Source of the DNA: Acidobacteriota bacterium
Lineage (GTDB): Bacteria > Acidobacteriota > Vicinamibacteria > Vicinamibacterales > CAVVIG01
Reading direction: 5' to 3'
DNA: 32,840 nt
Assembly: GCA_003222535.1 (NCBI GenBank)
Contig: QHWJ01000367.1
Span: forward strand, 1 to 32,840
This document shows positions 20,907 to 28,343 of this stretch, piece by piece. Below the pieces are notes generated by a model that saw only the letters and a list, made by a program, of their open reading frames with translations, did no database searches and was not told where the DNA came from. A program made the position numbers and the translations under genes. The first letter of the stretch is position 1. Every line of letters starts with the position of its first letter.

Positions 20907-21816
20907 TCAGGTGCATCACCGCGGCGGCGATCGCCGATGATTCACCCGGTCCGTCGAACCAGCTTAGATTAGGCTCTTTGCGAAACCAGATCAACTGGCG
21001 CCGCGCGTAGCGGCGGTTCTCCTGGACGATGAGCGCGCGTGTCGAGTCTTCATCGCGAACGCCGTGAAGGTGCTCGAGCGCCTGCCGGTACACAAGCCCG
21101 CCGAACGGCCGCGCGGTCTCCGGAATCCCACGAGCGAGCATCGTCCGGATCTCGTCCAGCAGCCCGCGGGCGAACTGGTCGTCGACCCGTCGCGTCACGC
21201 GCTCGGCGATCAGGGCCGCGGGCAGACGAAGGCCCACCGCCAGCACGTCAAGATCGGCAATGGGCGAGGCGGTGTCTGCGAAATGGGCGGTCAGCGGCCG
21301 GCCGGTGAGGTAGAACACCTCCAGCGCGCGAACCAGCCGCTTCAGATCGCGCGGCTGAATCCGCCGCGCCGACTCGGGATCAACCTTCCGCAGCAGCCGG
21401 TGCAGGAATGCCACGCCGCGGCGTTCGGCGATCGACTCGAGCCGCTGCCGCAGGGCGGCGTTGCGCCCCGGCCCGGGAAACAAGCCGCGAGTCAGCGCGC
21501 GGAAGTAGAACCCGGTCCCGCCCGCCAGAACCGGCAGCCGCCCGCGCGCGTGGACGTCGCGGATGATCGCGGCCGCGTCGCGCGCGTACTGCGCGGCCGT
21601 GTACTCGTCGGTGGGATCCACGATGTCGATCAGATGATGCGGGATGCCGCGGCGATCCGCGGGCGCGATCTTGTCCGTGCCGATATCGAAGCCGCGATAG
21701 ACCGCCGTCGAATCGCAGTTGATGATCTCGCCGTCGTACCGCCCGGCGACCGCCAGGGCCAGCGCGCTCTTTCCGGTCGCGGTCGGCCCCAGAATCGCGA
21801 CGACGAACGGTTTCAT
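20881..21816 (-). CDS. miaA: tRNA dimethylallyltransferase
   Basis: A 311-residue MiaA, which prenylates A37 of tRNAs reading UNN codons. P-loop GPTATGKSA at residues 10-18; DSTAVYRGFDIGTDK follows, where most bacteria have DSxQVY, a replacement of the usual Gln by Ala. Also VLAGGTGFYFRALTRGLFPG, RRIQPRDLKRLVRALEV, and ENRRYARRQLIWFR. The ATG 21816 overlaps the stop of the small upstream frame (ATGA), and its own stop overlaps hfq, so tonB-type gene, peptide, miaA and hfq look like one coupled operon. Confidence 0.95.
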   Translation of the reverse strand: MKPFVVAILGPTATGKSALALAVAGRYDGEIINCDSTAVYRGFDIGTDKIAPADRRGIPHHLIDIVDPTDEYTAAQYARDAAAIIRDVHARGRLPVLAGGTGFYFRALTRGLFPGPGRNAALRQRLESIAERRGVAFLHRLLRKVDPESARRIQPRDLKRLVRALEVFYLTGRPLTAHFADTASPIADLDVLAVGLRLPAALIAERVTRRVDDQFARGLLDEIRTMLARGIPETARPFGGLVYRQALEHLHGVRDEDSTRALIVQENRRYARRQLIWFRKEPNLSWFDGPGESSAIAAAVMHLIDAYVARA

Positions 21817-21890
21817 CGCACGCGCGCGATGACGTAGGCGATGAACACGAACAGGAGGATCAGGAGACCGAGCTGCTGCGTGCGCGTCAC
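21813..21890 (-). CDS. 25-residue membrane peptide between the TonB-type gene and miaA
   Basis: GTG 21890 to TGA 21813 gives VTRTQQLGLLILLFVFIAYV then IARVR, a single transmembrane helix with basic ends. It overlaps the stop of the TonB-type gene by GTGA and the start of miaA by ATGA. Double overlap at both ends is strong evidence for translation in a coupled operon. No family is known to me; it may assist the TonB-type protein or simply be a translational bridge. Confidence 0.6.
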   Translation of the reverse strand: MTRTQQLGLLILLFVFIAYVIARVR

Positions 21891-22852
21891 CGTGGCGGTG
21901 TTTCGTTGTAGAAAAACGTGACCGTGAAGAACGCTTTGTCGGCCGGATACTCGGGCGGCAGCGGCTGCGTCGGGTTCGATCCGGACAGCGCACCGAACGC
22001 GGCGTTGTTGAAAGCGTCGACCGCCGACGGACCCACGACGGTGAGATCGGTGAGCGAGCCGTCCTTGTGCACGTTGAACTGGATGACGACGTGCCCCTTC
22101 ATCGACATCGCCGCGTAGGGAATGAACCAGTTGCGCTTCACCTGCGCGATGAAGCGCCGGATCCACGGTCCGAACTCGACGCCCTTGGTGTCGAACTGGA
22201 TTTCCGGGCCGAACTGCCCGCCGGCGCCGCCCTGGTTGTCGAACGACTCGTTCTGCACGTAGCGCTGCAGGTTGCGCAGCGCGTCGCCCAGCGATCCGCC
22301 GGTGGTTGGCGAGCGGCCGCTCGCGCCGTTCTGCGCCGCGGGAGGCCGTGCCGGCGGAAGCTGGAGCGCTGACGGCAATTCCGGCACCTTCACCATGTTG
22401 GGGTCCGGTGGCGTGTTCTCGGCCGGGCGCCCCGCCGCGGGATCCGGCTGCGGCCCCTGCCCGCGCGCGGCCTGCCGCTGCAATTCCTCGATGCGCTCCG
22501 GACTGTTCCCGCGCGCGAACGGCAACGGATTCTCCGGACGCTCGGCGCGCTTCGGCGCGCGCGCGATTCGATCGCGATCCGACGAGTCGGCACGATCCGG
22601 CGCCTTCGGCACCTGACGCTCGAAGCGAGGCTGCACGAACACGAATCGTGTGTGATCGGGCGGCGGCTGCTGCACGACCGCGAGCCTCGGCCGCCCCGGA
22701 TTCGCGAGGAACGGAAACCACTTCGGCGCGACCAACACCAGAATCACCATCATCAGGTGGAAGATGATCGACAGCAGGACACCCTCGCGCCACGAGATCG
22801 CCCGCCCGACCGGACTGATGTCCGGGTGGTAATCCTCGAAATCGAAATACAT
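21887..22852 (-). CDS. TonB-family (energy transducer-like) protein
   Basis: A 321-residue protein with a short cytoplasmic N-terminus (MYFDFEDYHPDISPVGRAIS), one membrane anchor (GVLLSIIFHLMMVILVLVAP), a long proline/charged periplasmic linker (residues ~50-200, rich in PPAR, QPDP, PENP), and a C-terminal TonB-like domain (IRRFIAQVKRNWFIPY, GHVVIQFNVHKDGSLTDLTV, SAVDAFNNAAFGAL, ending FTVTFFYNE). Such proteins transmit membrane energy to outer-membrane receptors, or act in other envelope tasks. No ExbB/ExbD is nearby. Its stop overlaps the small membrane peptide. Confidence 0.85.
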   Translation of the reverse strand: MYFDFEDYHPDISPVGRAISWREGVLLSIIFHLMMVILVLVAPKWFPFLANPGRPRLAVVQQPPPDHTRFVFVQPRFERQVPKAPDRADSSDRDRIARAPKRAERPENPLPFARGNSPERIEELQRQAARGQGPQPDPAAGRPAENTPPDPNMVKVPELPSALQLPPARPPAAQNGASGRSPTTGGSLGDALRNLQRYVQNESFDNQGGAGGQFGPEIQFDTKGVEFGPWIRRFIAQVKRNWFIPYAAMSMKGHVVIQFNVHKDGSLTDLTVVGPSAVDAFNNAAFGALSGSNPTQPLPPEYPADKAFFTVTFFYNETPPR

Positions 22853-22882
22853 CAGGGACTTAGAGTCATTATATCAGCGCAG

Positions 22883-23189
22883 TGACTGGGGACTGGGTGC
22901 TGGGGGCCGGCAAAAGATCGTAAGGCACTTCGACACCGGTGACTGGGGCCTGGGGACTTGGGGACTTGGGGACTGGAAACCAGCAAACGATGGTAAAGCG
23001 CGGCGTGGCGAGCCCCAGTTTCCAGCTCCCGAGCCCTGGTTCAGGGCCACGAGAACCACACCACGAAAAGCACGAAATACGCAAGAGCACGAAAAAGATG
23101 ATTCTGCTTCGTGTCTTTCGATTCGTGTTTTCGTGTCTTTCGTGGCTACTCTCAGAATGTTGCTCTCCCCAGTTCCCAGTCCCCAGTCC
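22883..23189. repeat. Nested inverted arrays: GGGGACT outside, CACGAAA inside
   Basis: GGGGACT-type units (22883-22906 and 22940-22977) face CCCCAGT-type units (23013-23036 and 23167-23189). Between the two right-hand blocks lies a separate pair: CACGAAA units (23056-23096) facing TTTCGTG units (23107-23145). One family therefore appears inserted in the other. No gene is seen between the TonB-type gene and ubiE. Confidence 0.9.
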
Positions 23190-23905
23190 TAGTCTCCGCG
23201 CGTGGCAGTATAAAGAATGACGCTGCCGAACGTCAGCCGGGTGGGAGAAATGCCGGTGAACCCGGCCTGTCGCAGGATTTTCACAAACTCACCGGGCGAC
23301 GCGAAGGCGCCGATCGAGGCCGGCAGGTAGCCGTACGCGTCGTCATGGCGCGACACCGCGCGGCCGATGCGCGGCAGGACGTGATCGAGGTACCACAAGT
23401 ACAGCGCGCCCACGCCGGGCACGTCCGGGACCGCGAACTCGAGAATCGCAAGGCGCCCGCCAGGCTTCAGCACGCGGCGCATCTCGCCGCACGCGAGCGC
23501 GACTTGGTCGACGTTGCGGATCCCGAACGCGATCGTGACGGCGTCAATCGAGGCGTCGGCGATCGGCACGCGCGTCGCGTCGCCACGCACGAGCGCGAGT
23601 CGATCGCCCATCCGCTCGCGCTGAATCTTCTTGCGTCCGACCTGGAGCATCACGCAGGCGAAGTCGATCCCGACCACGCGCGCAGGCGGCGGCCGGCTGC
23701 GCAGCGCCGCGATCGCGAGATCCGCGGTGCCCGTGCAGAGATCGAGCACTCGCTCCCGCCCGGTCAGCGCCAACGTCCGAATCGCGCGCTTCCGCCACCG
23801 GCGATCGAGGCCCGCGCTGAGAAGATGGTTGAGGAAATCGTATCGCCCCGCGATCGCGTCGAACATGGCGGCGATGCGTTCGGGAGACTTTGAGAGGTCA
23901 GTCAA
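23189..23905 (-). CDS. ubiE: Demethylmenaquinone methyltransferase (UbiE/MenG family)
   Basis: A 238-residue SAM methyltransferase, the last step of menaquinone synthesis. Motifs: RIAAMFDAIAGRYDFLNHLL at the start, SAM-binding RVLDLCTGTADLAIAAL, DAVTIAFGIRNVDQVALACG, and RVLKPGGRLAILEFAVP. The start is taken as TTG 23905 (LTDLSKSPERIAAMFD), which matches the family N-terminus; ATG 23866 would cut it. The frame stays open upstream into an 18-bp tandem repeat encoding GPRTDQ-type peptide, which is not protein. It lies 183 bp after ubiX, with only the repeat in between. Confidence 0.92.
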   Translation of the reverse strand: MTDLSKSPERIAAMFDAIAGRYDFLNHLLSAGLDRRWRKRAIRTLALTGRERVLDLCTGTADLAIAALRSRPPPARVVGIDFACVMLQVGRKKIQRERMGDRLALVRGDATRVPIADASIDAVTIAFGIRNVDQVALACGEMRRVLKPGGRLAILEFAVPDVPGVGALYLWYLDHVLPRIGRAVSRHDDAYGYLPASIGAFASPGEFVKILRQAGFTGISPTRLTFGSVILYTATRGD

Positions 23906-24090
23906 TCGTCGTCCCTGGTCCTTGGGCCTTGGTTCTTGGTCCGTCCTTGGTCCTTGGTCCGTCCTTGGTCCTTGGTCCGTCCTTGGTCCTTGGTCCGTCC
24001 TTGGTCCCTGGTCCGTCCTTGGTCCCTGGTCCGTCCTTGGGACCAGGGACGAAGGACCAGGGACGGACCAAGGACCAAGAACCAAGGCCT
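23906..24090. repeat. 18-bp tandem array with short inverted arm between ubiX and ubiE
   Basis: Unit GTCCGTCCTTGGTCCTTG, about 5.5 copies plus degenerate ends (23912-24037), then the reverse type (GGACCAGGGACGAAGGACC, then GGACCAAGGACCAAGAACC) from 24038 to 24087. Long false frames run through it on both strands because 18 is a multiple of three. The right edge touches the ubiX stop codon. Confidence 0.92.
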
Positions 24091-24697
24091 AAGGACCTAC
24101 CTGCCCCGTCCAGGCCGGATAGAGGCTGTGCTCGAAGCCGAGCGCCGAGAGGATTTTCCCCGCGATGAAGTCGGCGAGGTCATCGAGCGTCTTCGGCTGC
24201 TGGTAGAACGCGGGCATGGCCGGCAGAATCATCGCGCCCGCTTCGGCGCACAGCACCATGTTGCGGAGCTCGGGCAGGCTCATCGGCGTCTCGCGGGGGA
24301 CAATGACGAGGCGGCGCCGCTCTTTCAGCATGACGTCGGCCGCGCGCTCGATCAGGTTGCGCGAGAGGCCGTGGGCAACGGCGGCGAGCGTCTTCATCGA
24401 GCACGGCACGATCGCCATCCCGCTGCAGCCGTGGCTGCCGCTGGCAAGGGTGGCGCCGAGATCGCGGTTGCTGTGGACGGTCATCGTGCCGGCGCCGACA
24501 CCCGCGCCGTACTTGTCGATCAGAAACGACACGAGACGGTCGACCGAGGCCTGCTCGCCGAGCTCGTCGCGCAGCAGCCGGCGGCCGTAGTCGGACACGA
24601 TCAGCTCGACGTCCACGCCGCGCTCGAGCAGCGCGGCGAGCGTGCGCGTGGCGTAGACGGCGCCGCTCGCGCCGGTCACGGCGATCGCAATCGCCAT
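24089..24697 (-). CDS. ubiX: Flavin prenyltransferase (UbiX family; MqnM-like)
   Basis: A 202-residue UbiX. It makes prenylated FMN, the cofactor of UbiD-type decarboxylases such as the one at 31362. Motifs: MAIAIAVTGASGAVYATRTL, CSGMAIVPCSMKTLAAVAHG, ADVMLKERRRLVIVPRETPM, ELRNMVLCAEAGAMILPAMP. ATG 24697 is 22 bp after the prenyltransferase stop. The TAG stop falls at the edge of the tandem repeat, so the last residues (PAWTGQVGP) may be repeat-adjusted. Probable role here: menaquinone by the futalosine route. Confidence 0.92.
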   Translation of the reverse strand: MAIAIAVTGASGAVYATRTLAALLERGVDVELIVSDYGRRLLRDELGEQASVDRLVSFLIDKYGAGVGAGTMTVHSNRDLGATLASGSHGCSGMAIVPCSMKTLAAVAHGLSRNLIERAADVMLKERRRLVIVPRETPMSLPELRNMVLCAEAGAMILPAMPAFYQQPKTLDDLADFIAGKILSALGFEHSLYPAWTGQVGP

Positions 24698-24719
24698 GCG
24701 CCCGTGACGGTCTCCCTTG

Positions 24720-25613
24720 TCAGTGCGGCCAGGGACCATAGAGCGACACCATCAGCACCAGCAGGTACAGAATTCCGACGTAGCCGTTCAGGTCGAACGC
24801 GCGCTTCACCTGGGACAGGTCGTCGGCGCGCACCAGCGACTGCTCGTAGACGAGCATCGCCGCGACCGCGGCTACGCCGGCGACGTAGACGCGGCCAAGA
24901 GGTGCGACCACGGCGAGCGCGACGAGGCACGCGACGGCGAGGAGGTGCATGACGCGCGAGATCGTCAGCGACGCGGGGACGCCGTAGCGGACCGGAACGG
25001 ACCGCAGACCATGCGTGCGGTCGAACTCGAGATCCTGGCAGGCGTACAAGACATCGAACCCGCCGACCCAGGTGCCGATCGCCGCGGCCAGCAACCACGG
25101 CTCCCAGCCGCCGCGCCCCCCGATCGCGAGCCACCCGCCGACCGGCGCAACGGCCATCGCCAGCCCGAGAAAAAGCTGCGTCCACGTGGTGTACCGCTTG
25201 GCGAGCGAATACCAGAACACGATCGCGAGGGCGACCGGCGACAACGCGAAGCACAGGGGATTCAACCGCGACGACGCATAAACGAATGCGGCTGACGCCA
25301 TGACCACGAAGGCGACCGCTTCGCGCATGCTCATCGCGCCCCGGGGCAGCTCGCGATTCGCCGTCCGCGGGTTGAGCGCGTCGGTTCGCGCGTCGGCGAG
25401 CCGATTGAAGCCCATCGCGGCGCTGCGTGCGGCCACCATCGCGACCAGGATCCACAGCAGCGGTCCGGCCCCGTCGCCGGTCAGCGAGTACGACGCGTCA
25501 GACAGCTGTCTTCGCTGTGCCGCCAGCAGCGCACCGGCCAGCGCAAACGGCAGCGCAAACACCGAGTGGCTGACCCGCACAAATGAGGCGTAGACACTTA
25601 GACGTTTCAGCAT
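24720..25613 (-). CDS. mqnP: UbiA-family prenyltransferase (probable MqnP)
   Basis: A 297-residue membrane prenyltransferase. First Asp motif in AAMGFNRLADARTDALNPRT (NxxxDxxxD), second in ACQDLEFDRTHGLRSVPVRY (DxxxD), with about eight hydrophobic segments. It attaches the polyprenyl chain to the naphthoate precursor. Adjacent mqn genes favour MqnP over a ubiquinone enzyme. ATG 25613 abuts a repeat whose translation would otherwise extend the frame. It precedes ubiX in the same transcript. Confidence 0.88.
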   Translation of the reverse strand: MLKRLSVYASFVRVSHSVFALPFALAGALLAAQRRQLSDASYSLTGDGAGPLLWILVAMVAARSAAMGFNRLADARTDALNPRTANRELPRGAMSMREAVAFVVMASAAFVYASSRLNPLCFALSPVALAIVFWYSLAKRYTTWTQLFLGLAMAVAPVGGWLAIGGRGGWEPWLLAAAIGTWVGGFDVLYACQDLEFDRTHGLRSVPVRYGVPASLTISRVMHLLAVACLVALAVVAPLGRVYVAGVAAVAAMLVYEQSLVRADDLSQVKRAFDLNGYVGILYLLVLMVSLYGPWPH

Positions 25614-25731
25614 TGCGGATTGCAGACTGCAGAATGCGGATTGGATGGCAGATTGCGCATTGTTGACCCCGTTGATCTCAGATTCAATCGACAATCAATC
25701 TGCGGTCTGAAATCAGCGGTCTGCAATCTCA
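25614..25731. repeat. GGATTGCAGA-type arrays, inverted, between the deaminase and mqnP
   Basis: TTGCGGATTGCAGACTGCAG with GAATGCGGATTGGATGGCAG (25613-25663) faces CAATCTGCGGTCTGAAATCA and GCGGTCTGCAATCTC (25695-25731). Units of 7-10 bp. The gap is almost wholly this element. Confidence 0.8.
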
Positions 25732-26961
25732 TAGCTCGTCAACCCAGCGTATCTGATCCGGTTCGATCCCACTGACCAGGTATTCTTCCACATCGACCGT
25801 GGTGGCCGGAATCGCGACGGCCAGCAGCCGCGCGGACTTGCCGGGCTCGATGGTGCCGTAGTCGGCGTCGAACCCAAGGGCGCGGGCGCCCTGCCACGTG
25901 GCGCTGTCGAGCAGCGACGCCGCCGGCACGGTCGGCGCCAGCGCCCGCATGGTCGCCAGCTCGGCGAAAACGTTGAGGTCCGGCGCGCTCGCCAGGCTGT
26001 CGGTGCCGACGGCCACGTGCACTCCGGCGCCGTAGAAATCCTCGATCGGAGGAGCCCCGGCACCCGTGTGGAAATTGCTGCGCGGACAGGTGACCAGCGT
26101 CGAGCCGCGCCCGGCGAGCCGCTCGAGATCGGCCGGCGTCATCTGGACGCCGTGCACCGCGAGCACCCGCGCATCGAGAAAGCCGCTGTCGTCGAGAAAC
26201 TGCACCGGCGTGCCGCCTGGCGGCACCCAGGCCGGATCCCAGGACCCGAGCTCCTCGAGCAGCGCGCGCCACGGTCCGCCGCCGCTGCGGATGAACTCGA
26301 CCTCCTCGGTCGATTCCGCCAGGTGCACGCTGCACGGCGCGAACGGATCGCGATCGACCGCCAGCCGGATCGCGCGCAGGACGAGCGGCGCCACCGAATA
26401 CGGCGCGTGCGCCGCGAGGCTGGCGCGCACGCGCTCGGTGGGCGCGAGCGCCTCGATCTCACGGCAGGCGTGCGCCACCACGCCGGCCGGGTCCGCCGTG
26501 TTGAAGCGAATGAGCTCGTAAAACACGACGGCGGCCAGCGGACTGCGCGCCAGGGGACCGAACGTGACGAGCGTGTTGCTGATGTCGCCGACGATCGCCG
26601 TGCCGCACGCCACGGCCTCCGTCACCCCGCGATCGACGGCGTCGAGGATCTCCGGGCCACTTGGATTCGAGCGCCGCCGTCTGGCCGCGATCACGGCGCG
26701 GATCCAGGACACGAATTCCGACGCCGGCGGCACTTCGTCGCGGAGGTACGAGAGCTCCAAATGCGTGTGGGCGTTCACGAGGCCGGGGAGAACCGCCACG
26801 TCGCCCAGATCGATTTCACGCGCGCCATCCGCCAGCCCGCGCCGCCCGGCCGGGCCCAGCGCTCCGTACGCGATGATGCGGCCGTGCTGGACGGCAACCC
26901 ACCCGTCGCGGATCGGCGGCTCGCTGATCGGCAGGATCCAGGGTGCGTGGTAGCGAATCAT
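25729..26961 (-). CDS. mqnX: Amidohydrolase, probable aminodeoxyfutalosine deaminase (MqnX)
   Basis: A 410-residue amidohydrolase. Metal ligands: HTHLELSY (first His pair), HAPYSVAP, HLAESTEEVEFI, and the Asp in VAVGTDSLASAPDLNVFAEL. N-terminus MIRYHAPWILPISEPPIRDG forms the usual composite beta domain. The family deaminates aminofutalosine or related nucleosides; the position right after mqnC suggests the futalosine route, though a generic deaminase (MTA/SAH type) cannot be excluded. ATG 26961 adjoins a repeat. The stop region runs into the repeat at 25731. Confidence 0.82.
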   Translation of the reverse strand: MIRYHAPWILPISEPPIRDGWVAVQHGRIIAYGALGPAGRRGLADGAREIDLGDVAVLPGLVNAHTHLELSYLRDEVPPASEFVSWIRAVIAARRRRSNPSGPEILDAVDRGVTEAVACGTAIVGDISNTLVTFGPLARSPLAAVVFYELIRFNTADPAGVVAHACREIEALAPTERVRASLAAHAPYSVAPLVLRAIRLAVDRDPFAPCSVHLAESTEEVEFIRSGGGPWRALLEELGSWDPAWVPPGGTPVQFLDDSGFLDARVLAVHGVQMTPADLERLAGRGSTLVTCPRSNFHTGAGAPPIEDFYGAGVHVAVGTDSLASAPDLNVFAELATMRALAPTVPAASLLDSATWQGARALGFDADYGTIEPGKSARLLAVAIPATTVDVEEYLVSGIEPDQIRWVDEL

Positions 26962-27089
26962 GAAATTGCAGGATTGCAGGATGGCAGGATTGCAGAAAGG
27001 AATGGAGAAAGGATAAACGGCCGCACTTCCTACTTCCCGTCCTGCAGTCCTGCAATTCTGCCATCCTGCAATCTCTCCTGCTTGCCGCT
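26962..27089. repeat. ATTGCAGG octamer arrays, inverted, between mqnC and mqnX
   Basis: ATTGCAGGATTGCAGGATGG and CAGGATTGCAG (26965-26996) face CCTGCAGTCCTGCAATTCTG and CCATCCTGCAATC (27041-27075). The right arm lies inside the last codons of mqnC. Confidence 0.88.
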
Positions 27090-28265
27090 CCGGCTTCGCG
27101 CCGGATAGAAGCGGAGCTCCTCCGGCGTCGTGTTGTCGCCGGCGACTCTCGCGGTGGCGAGCTCCAGCATCCGAGGCACCTCGCGCTCGCGGAAGATGGG
27201 ATCGCCGAGGATCTCGTAGTGCATGTTGCGCCGCCTGGCCGCAAAGCCCGCGTCCTCGATGTTGCGCACGATCTCGGCTTCGTCCATGCAGTAGCTGGCG
27301 CCGGCGGCGCGGACGACGTTTTCCTCGATCATCACGCTGCCCATGTCGTTGGCGCCGTACGCGAGGCTCAACTGCCCGACCTTGCCGCCCTGCGTCACCC
27401 ACGACGCCTGGAGGTTGTCGAAGTTGTCCAGAACGATGCGGGCGATGGCGAGCGTCCGCAGGTATTCGATCCCGGTCGCTTCGCAACCGGCGAGCTCCGT
27501 GTGGTCGGGTTGATAGCTCCACGTGATGAACGCGGTGAACCCGCCGGTCTCGTCCTGGAGGGCGCGCAACCGCAGCAGATGCTCGAGCCGCTCTTCGTCC
27601 GTCTCGACGGTCCCGTACATCATCGTCGCCGTCGTGCGAAGTCCGGCGCGATGCGCGTGACGCATGACGTCGAGCCACTCGTCGGCCGTCGCCTTGCCGT
27701 CGCAGTGCAGGATCGCGCGCACGCGGTCGACGAGAATCTCGGCGCCGCCGCCGGGAATGCTGTCGAGCCCGGCCGCCATGAGCCTGGCAATCACGGCCGG
27801 CACCGGCAGTTGCGACAGCCGGGAGAGATGAATCACCTCGGGCGGCGACAGCGCGTGCAGCTTGAACGCGGGATAGCGATCCTTGACCGCCCGAAACAGA
27901 TCCTCATACCACGCGAGCGGCAGGTCGGGATTGTGACCGCCCTGCAGCAGCAGCTGGACGCCTCCCACGGCGATCGTCTCGTCGATTTTCCTGAACACCT
28001 CGTCGAAGCCGAGCACATACCCCTCGGACGAACCCACCGGCCGGTAGAACGCGCAGAAGGTGCACCTCGCCACGCACACGTTCGTGTAGTTGACGTTGCG
28101 GTCGATGATGTAGGTGACGATGCGGTCGGGATGCTTGCGCGCGCGGACGCCGTCAGCCAGACGGCCGAGCAGCGCCGTCGGCGCGCGGCGATACAGCTCG
28201 AGCGCTTCGTCGCCGCCGACGCGCTCGCCCGATCGTATTCTGTCCGCTGTGCGGTTGATGCTCAT
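27030..28265 (-). CDS. mqnC: Dehypoxanthine futalosine cyclase
   Basis: A 411-residue radical-SAM enzyme that cyclises dehypoxanthine futalosine. Cluster ligands C64, C68 and C71 in NVCVARCTFCAFYRP. Family parts: GVQLLLQGGHNPDLPLAWYE, ALSPPEVIHLSRLS, GLDSIPGGGAEILVDRVRAI, TTATMMYGTVETDEERLEHL, and QGGKVGQLSLAYGANDMGSV. ATG 28265 gives MSINRTADRIRSGERVGGDE. The last ~17 residues (KQERLQDGRIAGLQDGK) and the TAG come from the repeat, so the native C-terminus was replaced or extended. Confidence 0.94.
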   Translation of the reverse strand: MSINRTADRIRSGERVGGDEALELYRRAPTALLGRLADGVRARKHPDRIVTYIIDRNVNYTNVCVARCTFCAFYRPVGSSEGYVLGFDEVFRKIDETIAVGGVQLLLQGGHNPDLPLAWYEDLFRAVKDRYPAFKLHALSPPEVIHLSRLSQLPVPAVIARLMAAGLDSIPGGGAEILVDRVRAILHCDGKATADEWLDVMRHAHRAGLRTTATMMYGTVETDEERLEHLLRLRALQDETGGFTAFITWSYQPDHTELAGCEATGIEYLRTLAIARIVLDNFDNLQASWVTQGGKVGQLSLAYGANDMGSVMIEENVVRAAGASYCMDEAEIVRNIEDAGFAARRRNMHYEILGDPIFREREVPRMLELATARVAGDNTTPEELRFYPARSRSGKQERLQDGRIAGLQDGK

Positions 28266-28274
28266 TCATCACGG

Positions 28275-28339
28275 CAGACCTGAAGAGTGTGTGAAAAAAC
28301 CCGGGTGGAGGCGATTTTTTCACACGCTGTTCAGGCCTG
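28275..28339. repeat. Long hairpin between mqnA and mqnC, possible attenuator or terminator
   Basis: Arms 28275-28299 and 28315-28339 are reverse complements with three mismatches in 25, centred on GTGTGAAAAAA / TTTTTTCACAC with a 15-bp loop. Transcribed from mqnA to mqnC, the stem would form just before the mqnC start. There is a T run inside the stem. It could lower mqnC expression or be a mobile palindrome. Confidence 0.75.
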
Positions 28340-28343
28340 CTCT

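Noticed and set aside
23936-24952. Plus frame with SLVRPW repeats
   Set aside because: Produced by the 18-bp tandem array continuing opposite ubiX; no start signal and no domain.
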